This document shows, piece after piece, positions 1-11,820 of a DNA stretch of 64,000 nucleotides; the stretch's first letter is position 1, and every line of letters begins with the position of its first letter. This DNA is from Sarocladium kiliense (Eukaryota; Ascomycota; Sordariomycetes; Hypocreales; Sarocladiaceae). The DNA is taken from positions 186,001 to 250,000 of the forward strand of contig JAUZTG010000041.1 of the NCBI GenBank assembly GCA_030734395.1, read 5' to 3'. The notes below the pieces were generated by a model. It worked only from the letters and a program-made list of their open reading frames with translations. It did not search any database and had not been told where the DNA came from. A program made the position numbers and the translations under genes.

Positions 1-1
1 G

Positions 2-3000
2 GCATGGGCTGCTCGCATCCCCAGAGCGGCAGCTGGCCTTCCGACCCGCCATGCTTCTCCCACGCGCCGGCATGAACACAGTCTGCACACGTATGCTCAG
101 ACGCGACGGATACGGCCGGGCGCCCAGACGACTCGAAGACAAACACAATGTTTGAGACGCAGCTTCCATGCCTCTGCACTGCGGTCCGCAGCCGCAGATG
201 CTGGCACTCCTCCCACCTCGGACGGTGACAGCACAGGGAGCACCAAACCCGGCTCAGGATCTCCAGTCCTGGAGCAAGAGGGCGATATTGACTCTCACAT
301 TCTTTCTGGAGGCAGATCCAAGCTTACTGCCTCCAACTCATTGCGCAGTCGACAAGCTCGACGTCGCAATGCCTCCGTCTTACCACCCGTCCACCTCCCC
401 TCAACCTTCCTCGAGCAAAATATCCACCTGCACGAACCGGCGAGCCAGCCCAACGTGCCGCACCCGATACGACGCATCACGAGAAAAAACCACATCTTGA
501 ATTCCATGATTGAACGGCCATTAGACGGGGCAGAGAGGCGGTCTTACGAACACTACCGCCAGGCGCGCATTAAAGTGCTGACTGAACGATGTTTGCCTCT
601 CTACAAGGAGGAAACCGCTGCCGGGGCAGAGAACATCACTTCGACTATTGCTAAGCTGCAAAATCTCATTCGTTTACAGGGCATCCTCATCTCAGACGCC
701 TGGAGACATCTTGAGGCATTGTCTGATGCATCAAATCCAATGGAGAAACCAGAATCGGCTCCGTACTGGCTATGGGAAAACCTGGGAGGAACACCAAAAA
801 AGTCATATCCTTTCGCGACGGAGCAGGATTTGGAGGGGGCCATCGAGAGGCAGCTGCTTCTGCGGCAGCACTTTGACCTTACCCTTGCCGACACTATGTC
901 TGACTTCGATGCGGTCACGTTCGAGCACCTGAAGAGACATCTTCAGATTGAACTCGACACGAAGGCGCCTACAAGCTTCGACCCCAAGACATCAAGGCGA
1001 CCTATCAGCATCCTCCTCACATCTGGATACTCTGGCAGTGTGTACTCCCACTCCATTGTCAGGAACTTGGCCCACCTGACCCCAGCCAACCTCATTGAAC
1101 TGGATGCATATAACCTTGCATACGTTGTGGGTCGATACCTGGGCCAGGACTTGGCATACTCAAGAGGCTCACTTTCTATGCTGGGCTACCGCGCTGCTGA
1201 GTTGAATGGAAGGTTACCTGTGCCTGAGCCAAACTTGGGCAAGACCACGCGATCGAGTGATGACGAGGACTTCATGGACTCTCAGTTCATCACTGTACGA
1301 GGACCAACAGCACAGAGCGAAGACCTCCAGAAGATCAACGACGGGGACTTTGATGTCTTCAGCAAGTGGGATTGTCTCAAGATTGATAAACTCATTGACC
1401 AGATCCTCCGTTGCGCGGAGTCCAAGTCATCCTCGAACGGGACCCAGCAACAAAAGACAATCATTCACTTGCATGACTACGTGGAGCTCAGCATGACTCT
1501 AGAGGGCAACTTCCTGATTTCACGGCTGAGGACACTCGTCGATGCGGCGTGGCAACAGGGCAGGCAGATTGTGTTCATGGGCACATCAAGCTGCGCCAAG
1601 CTCTCCGACGACTATCAGAACACGGTTCGGGAAATCTCTGTGCAGGACACAGTTGTGACTCGTCACTTTCACGAGTCTTGGGGCAGTGACCGAAACGAGG
1701 TCGAGCGCGATGATCGTTTCCTTGAGAACGTGACCAATATCCAGCGCATGGTGGAGGCAATGGATCCGGCCCAAGGTCAGACCGCCTTCAAGTCTCACAA
1801 AGATATCCTTGACCTCGCCGCCAATGTGGATGACGACGGCCTCTCCCGGTTCAACATGAGCATTCTACCAGCACCGGAGACTTACCGTGTCGCTCAAGTC
1901 TACCGCTCCAAGATCATTCAAGACGGCCAGAAGGCCGAGGATGAACAACATAAGCACGAGATCAGCGCGCTCGTTGACAGTAGCTTCCTGCTCCCTGAGG
2001 CCCCAATGGCTAAACAAGCGCGAGTACGTCAGATCAAGCAGGAGAAGGAAGAAGACGACGACGACGAGGAGTCAAGCAGCCCCAAAAAGGAATTCGACCC
2101 GACCGAACTCCGTGGCCTCAACGAGTATGAGAAGCGCATCTCAGGCGGCATCATCTCAAAAGAGAAGCTGCACGTCACATTCGATGATGTCCACGCTCCT
2201 CGCGAGACTAAATCCGCCCTCAAACTTCTCACATCGCTCGCCCTCCAACGCCCTGATGCCTTCTCTTACGGCATTCTCAAGCGCGACAAGATCAATGGCT
2301 GTCTTCTATACGGACCTCCCGGTACCGGCAAAACCATGCTCGCGAAGGCTGTCGCGAAGAGCAGCGGAGCCAATATGCTTGAACTTAGCGGCGCGACCAT
2401 CAACGACAAATATGTCGGCGAAAGCGAGAAACTTATCCGCGCGGTCTTCACCCTTGCGAAGCGGCTATCTCCTTGCGTCATCTTCATCGATGAGGCTGAC
2501 GCACTCCTCGCTAACCGAGGCATGGGCCTGAACCGCACCGTCCATCGCGAACTGATCAACCAATTCCTCCGCCAATGGGACGGCATCAACGAAACAAACG
2601 CCTTCATCATGGTTGCTACAAACCGCCCCTTCGACCTAGACGATGCCGTCCTCCGTCGTCTGCCCCGCAAACTCCTCATGGACCTCCCTACCAAAACCGA
2701 TCGCGAAGCCCTCCTCAAACTCCTCCTCCGCGGCGAAACCCTCGACCCGTCCGTGTCCCTCCCCGAGCTCTCCACCCTCACCCCCTTCTACTCCGGCAGC
2801 GACCTCAAAAACCTCTGCGTCGCCGCCGCCATGTCCGCCGTCGAAGAAGAAAACATTTCTTTCGCAAAATACACCCGAGACGGCGGCAAGGTGGAAAAAT
2901 GGAGGTGGCCCGAGAAGAGGATCCTGACGAAGAAGCATTTCGACAAGGGGCTGAAGCAGATTCCTGCGAGTATTAGTGAGGATATGCCGAGCTTGAAGGC

Positions 3001-3124
3001 GATTAGGAGGTTTGATGAGGAGTATGGCGATGGGAAGAAAGGGAGGAAGAAGAGCAACGGGATGGGATTTGGCATTTTGCCGGAAGGGGAGAATCCGGTG
3101 ACGGAGGTTAAGGTGAGGGTTTGA
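2..3124 (+). CDS. AAA-family ATPase with Msp1/ATAD1-like domain, 5' partial
   Basis: The frame is open from base 2 and contains no in-frame ATG before the conserved region. The first methionine codon comes after base 500, so the true start lies left of the window. The C-terminal third is a complete AAA module: Walker A GPPGTGKT at about 2312-2335, Walker B with IDEAD near 2480-2500, and a sensor stretch (ATNRP) followed by a helical-lid region. By family this is the meiotic/Msp1 clade, whose members extract or remodel proteins at membranes. An arginine- and serine-rich stretch with RRSFHAS near 155 could be part of a mitochondrial presequence, but the start is not visible. An acidic run (EEDDDDEESSS) sits just before the module. 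A central segment near 1005-1560 resembles a second, degenerate NTPase fold. The family call is secure; substrate and localisation are inferred. Confidence 0.85.
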   Translation, partial: AWAARIPRAAAGLPTRHASPTRRHEHSLHTYAQTRRIRPGAQTTRRQTQCLRRSFHASALRSAAADAGTPPTSDGDSTGSTKPGSGSPVLEQEGDIDSHILSGGRSKLTASNSLRSRQARRRNASVLPPVHLPSTFLEQNIHLHEPASQPNVPHPIRRITRKNHILNSMIERPLDGAERRSYEHYRQARIKVLTERCLPLYKEETAAGAENITSTIAKLQNLIRLQGILISDAWRHLEALSDASNPMEKPESAPYWLWENLGGTPKKSYPFATEQDLEGAIERQLLLRQHFDLTLADTMSDFDAVTFEHLKRHLQIELDTKAPTSFDPKTSRRPISILLTSGYSGSVYSHSIVRNLAHLTPANLIELDAYNLAYVVGRYLGQDLAYSRGSLSMLGYRAAELNGRLPVPEPNLGKTTRSSDDEDFMDSQFITVRGPTAQSEDLQKINDGDFDVFSKWDCLKIDKLIDQILRCAESKSSSNGTQQQKTIIHLHDYVELSMTLEGNFLISRLRTLVDAAWQQGRQIVFMGTSSCAKLSDDYQNTVREISVQDTVVTRHFHESWGSDRNEVERDDRFLENVTNIQRMVEAMDPAQGQTAFKSHKDILDLAANVDDDGLSRFNMSILPAPETYRVAQVYRSKIIQDGQKAEDEQHKHEISALVDSSFLLPEAPMAKQARVRQIKQEKEEDDDDEESSSPKKEFDPTELRGLNEYEKRISGGIISKEKLHVTFDDVHAPRETKSALKLLTSLALQRPDAFSYGILKRDKINGCLLYGPPGTGKTMLAKAVAKSSGANMLELSGATINDKYVGESEKLIRAVFTLAKRLSPCVIFIDEADALLANRGMGLNRTVHRELINQFLRQWDGINETNAFIMVATNRPFDLDDAVLRRLPRKLLMDLPTKTDREALLKLLLRGETLDPSVSLPELSTLTPFYSGSDLKNLCVAAAMSAVEEENISFAKYTRDGGKVEKWRWPEKRILTKKHFDKGLKQIPASISEDMPSLKAIRRFDEEYGDGKKGRKKSNGMGFGILPEGENPVTEVKVRV

Positions 3125-3398
3125 GGGAGGTGATTGTATTCTAGATAGACCTCCATTTGTGTATTATTCTGTGTATATTTCTTACGAGATTGAGACTGGG
3201 ATGGAATACAATTTGACCAGCGGTTTATATGGCTGGAATGGCTTTGCATGATTTCACGCCTCCTGTCTTACTGTGATGTAGTACATAAACCTATTCTGGC
3301 TCCTATTCTTGAACCTAATCCGGTTCCTATTTTGACACCTAATATGCCTCATATTCTACCCAATTGCAAAGTACAATAGCCAGTACAAGGCCGATGAC

Positions 3399-5441
3399 TT
3401 ACTCAGTCGATAATTGCAACCCCTCCGCCGCCAATGCTCTCGCATAGTCTCCCTGTGCCTTCTCCAGCGCACTCAAAATCGGTCCCATGAGTCTCTCAAC
3501 CTCCGCCTTACCGCCCATCAACAGCTCCCTCCTCATCCTCAGTTTCTTCCCCGTCTGCTTGTAATGCTCCGTGATGTCCTGCCTCATCTTCGTTTCTTGC
3601 TCAAGCCTTGCGTCCTCTGCATCTTTTGCCACTGCTTCAATCCGCTCTTTTGATCTCTTCAAAGACTCAGCGAGGTATTGGAGTTCGGCGGCACGGTCGG
3701 GATCTCCGGAGAGGAAGGCGGACCAGAACTGGTGGAGGAACTCGGTGGTGGTGGCATGGGTAAGGGAGGCGCGGTCGGATATGTGAGAGGGAAGGGAAGG
3801 GCCGGCTGAGGTCGTGTAGTGTTGGCTGCGGCGCTGGTGAATGCCATGGGAGATGTCAGCTTCTGCGGCCGTGAGAGCTGCGCGTGAGCCGACGTGGGGT
3901 TTCTTAGAGGAGGAACGAGAAGGATCTTCATCGTCTTCTTCGCTGTCGCTCTCGTCGTTAAAGCCAATGGCAGTTTGCAGATTGATGCCGCCCATGGGAT
4001 CGCCGTGAAGGAGTTCGATGTCTGCGCTGACGTCGAACATGACGTCTGCTGGGTTTTGTGTAGCAAAGAGTTTCTCGTTGGCTGTGGGCTCACGGTCTTC
4101 TTCCTTCTTGGAGAAGAACTTGTTCTGCTCTTTGACGTTGAGCATGATGCGTTGCTGCTTGGCGTCGCCTCTGAGATCGCGAAGAGCGAGCTCATTGTAG
4201 GTGTCGCGATCGCCACCATCAGCCTTGTCGTCTAATGGGCCGTCTGAGGGAGCGACGTTGGCCATGATCTTCTCACTGAGGCTGTTCAGAGTCTTGATGA
4301 TAGCGATATTAGCCCGTGGACGCATTTCGACATCCTTCTTGTTGCCACTCTTGACACCGCCCTGGTTCTCCTCATTGGCTTCCAGATCTATAATATGAGG
4401 CACAGCCTGCGACATGATCCTGCTTTGGAAAGCCTCTGTGTTTTCATTGGGGTCGTATTTGTCGAACAAGGGATCTGGCTGATCACTGTCGGTGATGCGC
4501 TCTCCACGCAATTTCTTGGAGAGCTTGCTGAGGAAGAAGCGGGACCAGAAGGACGTCTCAGAAACTTTAGGGACATTCTCGTTGTAAATGCGCTTGACCA
4601 GAGGATGCTGGGCGAATATCATCTGAACCTGCTCAACACTAATGTTCAGCTTCAGCTCGCCGTCAACGGTCTTGGGTTTGACCGTCGACAGAACGTTGTA
4701 TGAGCCCTTCTTCTGGTTGCTCTCGATGGCATGAGCGCGCAACAGGTTAATACGCGTCGACCAAAACTGTGAGTTGAATGCGCCAGAGGAGATGGAGTCT
4801 GGTTTGGTGGCCATGGCGTCCATGTAGGTCTGGTGCAGGCTGCGGTCCTTCTTCATGAGGCTCTGCTGAAGCTCAATGTCCATTTTCAGGCTGGCATCAT
4901 CAAACCAGCGCAATGATGCAGGCTGCTGTGAGTTGACAGCACTGGCGAAGGCCATGGAGCCGGATGCGCTGCCGCCATTGGCGCCATTGGGTGCAGGCGT
5001 ACCTGGCGCTGGTGTTGACGCCGATGTGGTAGCTGTGGTGGATGCCCTAGGGACGGAGGCATCAGTGCTCCGAATGTCTGTGAGAAGCCTAGAGAGAAGG
5101 TCTTTGACAGCCTTGGCCTCGGCTTTGGCGTCTGGAGTATTGAAGTGGAAGAGGTAGGTGGTGGGTTCTGCTGCATCGGGAGCCTTCTCGAAGATTTTGA
5201 GCATCACCTTGGCAGCGCTGTCTGGGGTTTGCTGAAGATCTGATAAAAGTCAGGATCATAATGCACGAAAGGAATAAGCAGAGAGAAGTATGGGGGACAG
5301 ACTTGTGATGTGTGACACCGCTAGGGAAACGGTCGCTGGACCGCCAGTGTTTGGTGTCCATATGACGGTCTGATGGTCGGGAGTGAGAGTGAGGATGCCA
5401 TCTTTCTTCTTGAAGAGCGTGCGGCCAACAGGAGTGGCCAT
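3399..5441 (-). CDS. tfb1: TFIIH core subunit Tfb1 (p62)
   Basis: Two exons, 5441-5303 and 5239-3399, separated by a 63-nt intron, give 659 aa. The splice joins to ITNLQQTPDSAAKVMLKI, the conserved end of the TFIIH p62 PH domain, which fixes the junction even though the donor (GTCTGT) is weak. An N-terminal PH domain (about residues 1-105) is followed by a low-complexity Ser/Thr/Ala linker. Two BSD domains come next, marked by FNSQFW and by FWSRFFLSKLSKKL. The C-terminal part is helical. Tfb1 is a scaffold of the general transcription and nucleotide-excision-repair factor TFIIH, and its PH domain binds acidic activators and repair proteins. It is transcribed divergently from the 2-oxoglutarate dehydrogenase gene. 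Confidence 0.92.
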
Positions 5442-6496
5442 GATGACCTCTTTGGACCAGCTGGAGCGGAGGAATGAGAGACGCGGCCAAAGGGTTGCCG
5501 ATGAAGTGAAGGTGAGGCCTGGCCCTCAAGCTGAGGTCTCACCGAGAGCGAGCTCTCAACAGCATGGAATAATATTATTGGACGGCTGTGAAGATCGTTA
5601 TGATAGGGAAGCGTATACGAGATGCTATTGGATGCGACTTTCAAGATATTCGTTTGGTGTGGATGCTGTTTTTGTCTGATGTGTTTGATCCTGAAAGACG
5701 AAGCGATTCACGATGCGAAGCGTTGACGTTGATGAGGCAAGCCACATTCGAGGTACAAAGACACTTGAAGGTCGATGCATGTGTGGCTGGTGCTGTTGTG
5801 GAGTCGATGACCTGTGGCGTCGGCTACCAGGCGGATGCCGGAATCGAATTAACACTGTAGAGACACGGTGATTTTCAGGGGCAAATATACAGTGCATCAC
5901 AGTGCAGATCGGCAGACCCGATCGCCCGTAGTCTTCGCCGAGACACCCGTTGCCCCACAGTGCGAGCTCCTACAGCGAGCCTCAGCACCTGCTACAGTGG
6001 TTGCAACAGCCTGTAACGGCCTCCCGCGGGAGGAAAGAACCGGCTGCTGCAGCGAATGGACGCGCTTCTTTTTTTCTGCGAGCCCGGGATGGAAGCACAG
6101 CAGCAAGTGACTCCAAAAGCCCCATGACAACACCTTGCAGCCCGTCCATCCCTCCCTCCTGCAACTGACTTGAATCTTCCAATCCCATTCTCCTGACTTC
6201 CTCACGCCTCCATCGTCATACCTTCTTCGACGCGAGACTTACTCCGCCGTTCTTTAGCGCTTCTCCTCGGAAAGCAGCGCCCTCACCTCCCTAATTCTTC
6301 CTCCTCCGTCCTCCTTTCTGCTCCATCGCAAAATCCGGGGAGCTGATCTTTTGGGGAATCTTCGACCTTCTCCCTACCTCGACCTACTCGCCCAACCCTC
6401 CGTTCCCCTTCGATTTCGACGACGCGAGCCGTCCAAGGAATGCGTCGTTCATTGCTGGGTTAAATCCTCCAATATTTGTCTACGAGAATCCCTCTC
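5442..6496. other. Divergent intergenic region tfb1 / kgd1
   Basis: About 1.05 kb between the start codons of tfb1 and the E1 gene. The right 250 bases (about 6220-6470) are pyrimidine-rich on the plus strand, as is common just upstream of highly expressed fungal genes. No convincing gene is seen, and the short ORFs here overlap each other on both strands. Confidence 0.6.
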
Positions 6497-9400
6497 ATGA
6501 CCGTCGCAACCATGTTGAGAGGTTCTATGCGTCTTGCGAGCCAGTCCGCCCTGCGCGGCTGCTCAAAATGCGCCTTCTCCTCGCCTTCGGCGTCCATCTC
6601 GACCACTGCCGCCCGAACCACCACCTGGAAGGTCGCTGCGAATCGTCGTGTCATGGCTCTCACCAGCCAGCACCGTGCCTACGCGACCAGCGCCACCGAG
6701 AGCCCTCCGGACCCGAGTGATAACTTCCTGTCTGGAAGCACTGCCAACTACATTGACGAGATGTACATGCAGTGGAAGCAGGACCCCAAGAGCGTTCACG
6801 TCTCGTGGCAGGTCTACTTCAAGAACATGGAGTCTGGCGAGATGCCCATCTCCCAGGCCTTCCAGCCTCCGCCCAACCTGGTCCCCAACATGACTGGTGG
6901 CGTTCCTCGTCTCGGTGGAGGTCTCGCCCTCGATGACGGCTCTGATGTCGGTAACCATCTCAAGGTTCAGCTCCTTGTTCGCGCGTACCAGGCCCGTGGC
7001 CACCACAAGGCCAACATCGACCCTCTTGGCATTCGAAACTCCTCTGCCGGCTTCGGCAACATCAAGCCGAAGGAGCTCACCCTTGAACATTACGGATTTA
7101 CCGAGAAGGACCTCGACAAGGAGTACAACCTTGGCCCCGGCATTCTTCCCCGATTCAAGCGTGAGGGTCGCGACAAGATGACCCTGCGCGAGATCATTGC
7201 TGCCTGCGAAAAGATTTACTGTGGTTCATGGGGTGTTGAGTTCATTCACATTCCTGATCGTGAGAAGTGCGACTGGCTTCGTGAGCGTCTCGAGGTGCCC
7301 CAGCCCTTCAAGTACTCCATCGATGAGAAGCGCCGTGTCCTCGACCGCCTGATTTGGAGCTCCAGCTTCGAATCCTTCCTCGCCACCAAGTACCCCAACG
7401 ATAAGCGTTTCGGTCTTGAGGGTTGCGAGACCCTTGTCCCTGGTATGAAGGCTCTGATTGACCGTAGCGTCGACTACGGTGTCAAGGACATCGTTATTGG
7501 CATGCCTCACCGTGGCCGTCTCAACGTTCTGTCCAACGTCGTTCGCAAGCCCAATGAGTCCATCTTCTCCGAGTTCGCTGGTACCGGTGGTGCCGAGGAT
7601 GAGGGTTCCGGTGACGTCAAGTACCATCTCGGCATGAACTTCGAGCGTCCTACGCCCTCCGGCAAGCGTGTGCAGCTCTCTCTCGTCGCCAACCCCTCCC
7701 ATTTGGAGGCTGAGGACCCAGTCGTGCTCGGCAAGACCCGTGCCATTCAGCACTACAACAACGATGAGAAGGATCACCGTACTGCCATGAGCGTTCTGCT
7801 ACACGGCGATGCTGCTTTCGCTGCACAGGGTATCGTTTACGAGTGTCTCGGCTTCCACTCACTGCCCGCCTTCTCGACTGGCGGTACCATCCACCTGGTT
7901 GTCAACAACCAGATTGGTTTCACTACCGACCCTCGATTCGCTCGATCGACCGCATACTGCACGGATATCGCCAAGGCTATCGACGCCCCTGTCTTCCACG
8001 TCAATGCCGATGATGTCGAGGCTGTCAACTACGTCTGCCAGCTTGCCGCTGATTGGCGCGCTGAGTTCCAGCACGATGTTGTCATCGATCTCGTCTGCTA
8101 CCGCAAGCACGGTCACAACGAGACTGACCAGCCTTCCTTCACCCAGCCCCTCATGTACAAGCGCATCAGCGAGAAGGAGCCCCAGATTGATGTCTACGTC
8201 AACAAGCTCCTGCAGGAGGGTACCTTCACCAAGGAGGATATCGAGGAGCACAAGCAATGGGTGTGGGGCATGCTTGAGGAGAGCTTCACCAAGTCCAAGG
8301 ACTACCAGCCCACCTCCAAGGAGTGGACGACTTCAGCCTGGAACGGCTTCAAGTCCCCCAAGGAGCTCGCCACCGAGGTCCTCCCCCACCTCCCTACCAA
8401 TGTCGACAAGCAGACCCTCCAGCACATTGGTGAGGTCATTGGAAGCGCCCCCGAGGACTTCCACGTCCACCGCAACCTCAAGCGTATCCTCACCAACCGC
8501 AGCAAGTCGGTCCTCGAGGGTAAGAACATCGACTTCCCCACTGCCGAGGCTCTCGCTTTTGGTTCTCTCGTCACCGAGGGCTACCACGTTCGTGTATCCG
8601 GCCAGGATGTCGAGCGTGGTACCTTCTCTCAGCGTCACGCTGTCTTCCATGACCAGGAGGATGAGAAAACCTACACTCCTCTCCAGCACATCAGCAAGGA
8701 CCAGGGCAAGTTCGTCATTGCCAACTCCTCTCTGAGCGAGTTCGGTGCTCTTGGCTTCGAGTACGGTTATTCCCTGTCATCCCCCAACGCCCTCGTCATG
8801 TGGGAGGCTCAGTTCGGTGACTTTGCCAATAACGCACAATGTATCATTGATCAGTTCATCGCCTCTGGTGAGGTCAAGTGGATGCAGCGCACTGGTCTCG
8901 TCATGTCTCTTCCTCACGGTTACGACGGACAGGGTCCTGAGCACTCTTCCGGTCGTCTCGAGCGTTACCTCCAGCTGAGCAACGAGGATCCTCGTGAGTT
9001 CCCGAGTGAGGAGAAGCTCCAGCGTCAGCACCAGGACTGCAACATGCAGATCGTGTACTTCACCGAGCCCGCCAACTTGTTCCACGCTCTGCGTCGCCAG
9101 ATGCACCGCCAGTTCCGCAAGCGTAAGTTAAACATTCCGCCGCTTCCATTCCACAGTGACTGACATCTCATAGCCCTCATCATCTTTTTCTCTAAGGCTC
9201 TCCTCCGTCACCCTATGTCCCGCTCCAACCTCGAGGATTTCATGGGCAAGGATGCTGGCTTCAGGCCTCTCATCGAGGACCCTGAGCACCAGACCGGCAA
9301 GATCAAGTCCCCTGAGGAGATTGAACGTGTCATTCTCTGCACTGGTCAAGTCTGGACTGCTCTTTCGAAGTACCGCAACGACAACAAGATTGACAACGTC

Positions 9401-9718
9401 GCCTTTACCCGTCTAGAGCAGCTCAACCCCTTCCCATGGCAACAACTCAAGGACAACCTCGACATGTACCCCAACGCCAAGACCATCGTCTGGGCCCAGG
9501 AGGAGCCTCTTAACGCTGGCGCGTGGAGCTTCACCCAACCGAGGATCGAGACCCTGCTGAACCAGACTCAGCACCACGATCGCAAGCATGTTATCTATGC
9601 TGGTCGTAACCCTAGTGCCTCAGTCGCAACTGGTCTGAAGCACGTGCACGGCAAGGAGGAGGCTGACTTCCTCAAGGATGCGTTCACCGTGACGCAGGAT
9701 AAGCTGAAGGGCGAGTAA
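6497..9718 (+). CDS. kgd1: 2-oxoglutarate dehydrogenase E1 component, mitochondrial
   Basis: Two exons, 6497-9122 and 9174-9718 (51-nt intron, GTAAGT..TAG), give 1056 aa, the usual length for eukaryotic OGDH E1. I chose the ATG at 6497 (MTVATMLRGS); the ATG at 6512 is also possible. The N-terminus is rich in Arg, Ser and Ala, consistent with a mitochondrial presequence. In order: the E1 N-terminal motif (NYIDEMYMQWKQDP), the thiamine-diphosphate dehydrogenase domain (MPHRGRLNVL, LHGDAAFAAQG, VVNNQIGFTT), a transketolase pyrimidine-binding domain (GTFSQRH, YGYS) and the C-terminal OGDH domain. It catalyses ThDP-dependent decarboxylation of 2-oxoglutarate and succinyl transfer to the lipoyl arm of E2 in the TCA cycle. 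Codon use is strongly C-ending, consistent with high expression. Confidence 0.97.
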
Positions 9719-10145
9719 AGAGCTTTTCATAACTCTTCGCGTCTAAACAATTGGTGCGTGTGCGTTATAGTTGTTGTCGGTCTTTCCCTTTCAGTATTTA
9801 ATGTCCCTGCATACCGGGAGGAACAGGCCATGATGGGTCTTTGTCCGTGGGACAACGGCTCATTGGTGTGTGTGCAAGTAGAGAGAGAGAAATGCATTAG
9901 AGCGTTGGGAAAAGAAAACACCTGGTTCCATGATTGTTTGTTTTCCTGATCTTATCATGGGAGGAGGCGGTTCCCTTACGCCGTGGGAGCATACGAAAAG
10001 AGAAGCAGGGGATGGACTTGTAGTTGAGTGTGTATCATACCATTTGTTCCTAATTTGCATCGTCTTCGCATGTGACTAGTATCGCCATGTTTCGAATGGG
10101 TGACCTTGTCCTTCTATATTGTATTTATATGTATACACCACTTCC
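9719..10145. other. Convergent 3' intergenic region
   Basis: About 430 bases between the converging ends of the E1 gene and the Cia1 gene. It presumably holds both 3' UTRs. No gene seen. Confidence 0.6.
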
Positions 10146-11414
10146 TCACGTCGTCCCAACCGCCCACGGTCTTACCACGCCATCATCACCAGTCGAAACC
10201 AACATCTCCTCAATACCCCTCCTATCTCCAGCCGCGGCATCAAACCGCTTACACCACGTAACATGGTTTACCTCGTACGGCCCATGCGCATTCTCCATCT
10301 TCGTCAACACCTTCCATCCACCATCTGCCATGACCTGATCGCCCTCACCATCAGTGCCAGTAGCCTCCTGCTCACCGTACAGTCCAATGATGCCGTCAAT
10401 CCCCGTACTAGCCACTATACCAGTCTCTGCACTCCATGCCACAGAGTAGATGTCCTTCTCGTGCACCTTTGGCAAAGTAGCTACGCAATTCCACTCCTCC
10501 TTCAGAGAACTCCTCATTGTGTTGGGTATACCACCAAACTGCGTCGGTGCTCCCTCCTCCCTCTCCTCTTCCTTCAACTCCCAGACACGGATGGTCCCAT
10601 CAGCAGAGAACGTCATCAGCCTGGGGAACCTATCACCAGGTCTTGGCTTCCCTTCCCATTGCATTCCCCAAACCGTCGCCCCATGGCCCTCTAAGACAGC
10701 CACGCATACCCACTCTCCGTCGCTATCCTCCCTCCAGATGCGGACTGTGTCGTCGTAGCTCGCACTAGCTAGTACATCCGAGCCGTATGACCTCCTCTGG
10801 TTCCTTCCTGGAACGTCGGGACACCATGCGACGGACTTAACATCACCGTCATGCTCTTGCAGCACGGCTATGGTCTCCCACTCGTCGTCGGCTTCGGTCG
10901 CGCCGATATCCTCCCATATCCAGAGGGACTTGTCGCGTGAGCAGGTGGCGAGGTGGGCACCCGAGGGAGAGAAAGCGCAAGACTTGATCTCAGAGTCATG
11001 GCCCTCCAACACAAGTGTGAATTCCCAATCCTTGTCCCCAGCATCACTCCCATCTTCATCCTTCCTAGTATTCTTCGCCGTGATCTCCACCTCCATCCCC
11101 TTCCCGCCCTCAGCAACATCCTGTCCCTCGCCCTCCCACCTCCATATCCCAGCCGTAGAGTCGAAGCTTCCCGTCACGAGGCAGAGCTTGCCAGAGGGTA
11201 GACCGGGCTTCCACGCCACGGAGCGCACGGAGCGGGAGTGCCCACCAGTGAGGGTGCTGTGGATCGAGAGGGAGGAAAGGGAGAAAACGGTGACGGATTT
11301 GGCATGGGCGGTCGCGAGGAGAGGCAGGGTCGGGTGTGGTGAGGAACACCAGGCGCGTTCGCGGAGGTCGGGGGTGAAGGTCGGGAGGGCAGTGAGGGTG
11401 GCCGAGGTCGGCAT
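10146..11414 (-). CDS. cia1: Cytosolic iron-sulfur assembly WD40 protein Cia1
   Basis: Single exon, 422 aa, starting at the ATG at 11414 (MPTSATLTALPTF). The frame is open to 11492 but that extension begins without ATG. Seven WD40 blades can be followed, e.g. GHSRSVRSVAW, GHDSEIKSCAFSP, EHDGDVKSVAW, GHGATVWGMQW and KDIYSVAWS, with typical WD/W-E endings (KSLWIWE, TVRIWRE, TIRVWELK). The C-terminus ends in the DDGVVRPW signature typical of Cia1. In yeast Cia1 is part of the CIA targeting complex that inserts Fe-S clusters into cytosolic and nuclear apoproteins. Acidic insertions between blades 2-3 and 6-7 are common in filamentous fungi. Confidence 0.93.
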   Translation of the reverse strand: MPTSATLTALPTFTPDLRERAWCSSPHPTLPLLATAHAKSVTVFSLSSLSIHSTLTGGHSRSVRSVAWKPGLPSGKLCLVTGSFDSTAGIWRWEGEGQDVAEGGKGMEVEITAKNTRKDEDGSDAGDKDWEFTLVLEGHDSEIKSCAFSPSGAHLATCSRDKSLWIWEDIGATEADDEWETIAVLQEHDGDVKSVAWCPDVPGRNQRRSYGSDVLASASYDDTVRIWREDSDGEWVCVAVLEGHGATVWGMQWEGKPRPGDRFPRLMTFSADGTIRVWELKEEEREEGAPTQFGGIPNTMRSSLKEEWNCVATLPKVHEKDIYSVAWSAETGIVASTGIDGIIGLYGEQEATGTDGEGDQVMADGGWKVLTKMENAHGPYEVNHVTWCKRFDAAAGDRRGIEEMLVSTGDDGVVRPWAVGTT

Positions 11415-11637
11415 GGTGGAAGTGCCGCAGGCGGCGGGAGGCGCTTGGCTGTTGAGTCGGAAGGTCTCGGTGTCAGAGGAGTGATCGATCAAATTGTGAC
11501 GGTGATTAATGCCCAGTGTCGAAGACGCGCCCGAGTCGTCAAGTTGGACGGAGGGCGGAAGAGTTCAAGGCGACAATAATGATGGGTGGTGGTGAGGGTG
11601 ACTGAGGTGCTGGTGGAGGGGAAGGAAATCGGCGGGG

Positions 11638-11820
11638 GATTTGGAGATGTGATAAGCCGATAAGGGTTGGGGTTGAGAAGCTCACAAACCAACGTGTAAG
11701 CAAGTAGATGCAATGTCGAATCAGACGTTTTGCCTCAAACGTCATGTTTGAAGAAAAACTCTATCTCGTTTCGAATGACCTGGGAAGTCCTGAAGTCTTT
11801 GACTTTGTTCTCTGAATAGC
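11638..11820. repeat. Diverged copy of the aminotransferase 3' end
   Basis: This segment aligns with 13925-14102. Shared blocks in the same order include TTGGAGATG, GATAAGC, GTGTAAG, TCAGACG, TTTGCCT, CTATCTCGTTTC and CTCTGAATAGC, with substitutions and small indels between them. The second copy is the last 10 or so codons plus 3' flank of the ACC-synthase-like gene, so this copy is best read as the stub of a duplicated and mostly lost paralogue, or as a small segmental duplication. Confidence 0.65.

Noticed and set aside
7809..8735. 308-codon ORF in a second plus frame inside the 2-oxoglutarate dehydrogenase gene
   Set aside because: Serine/threonine/arginine-rich shadow produced by C-ending codons of the real gene; no domain.
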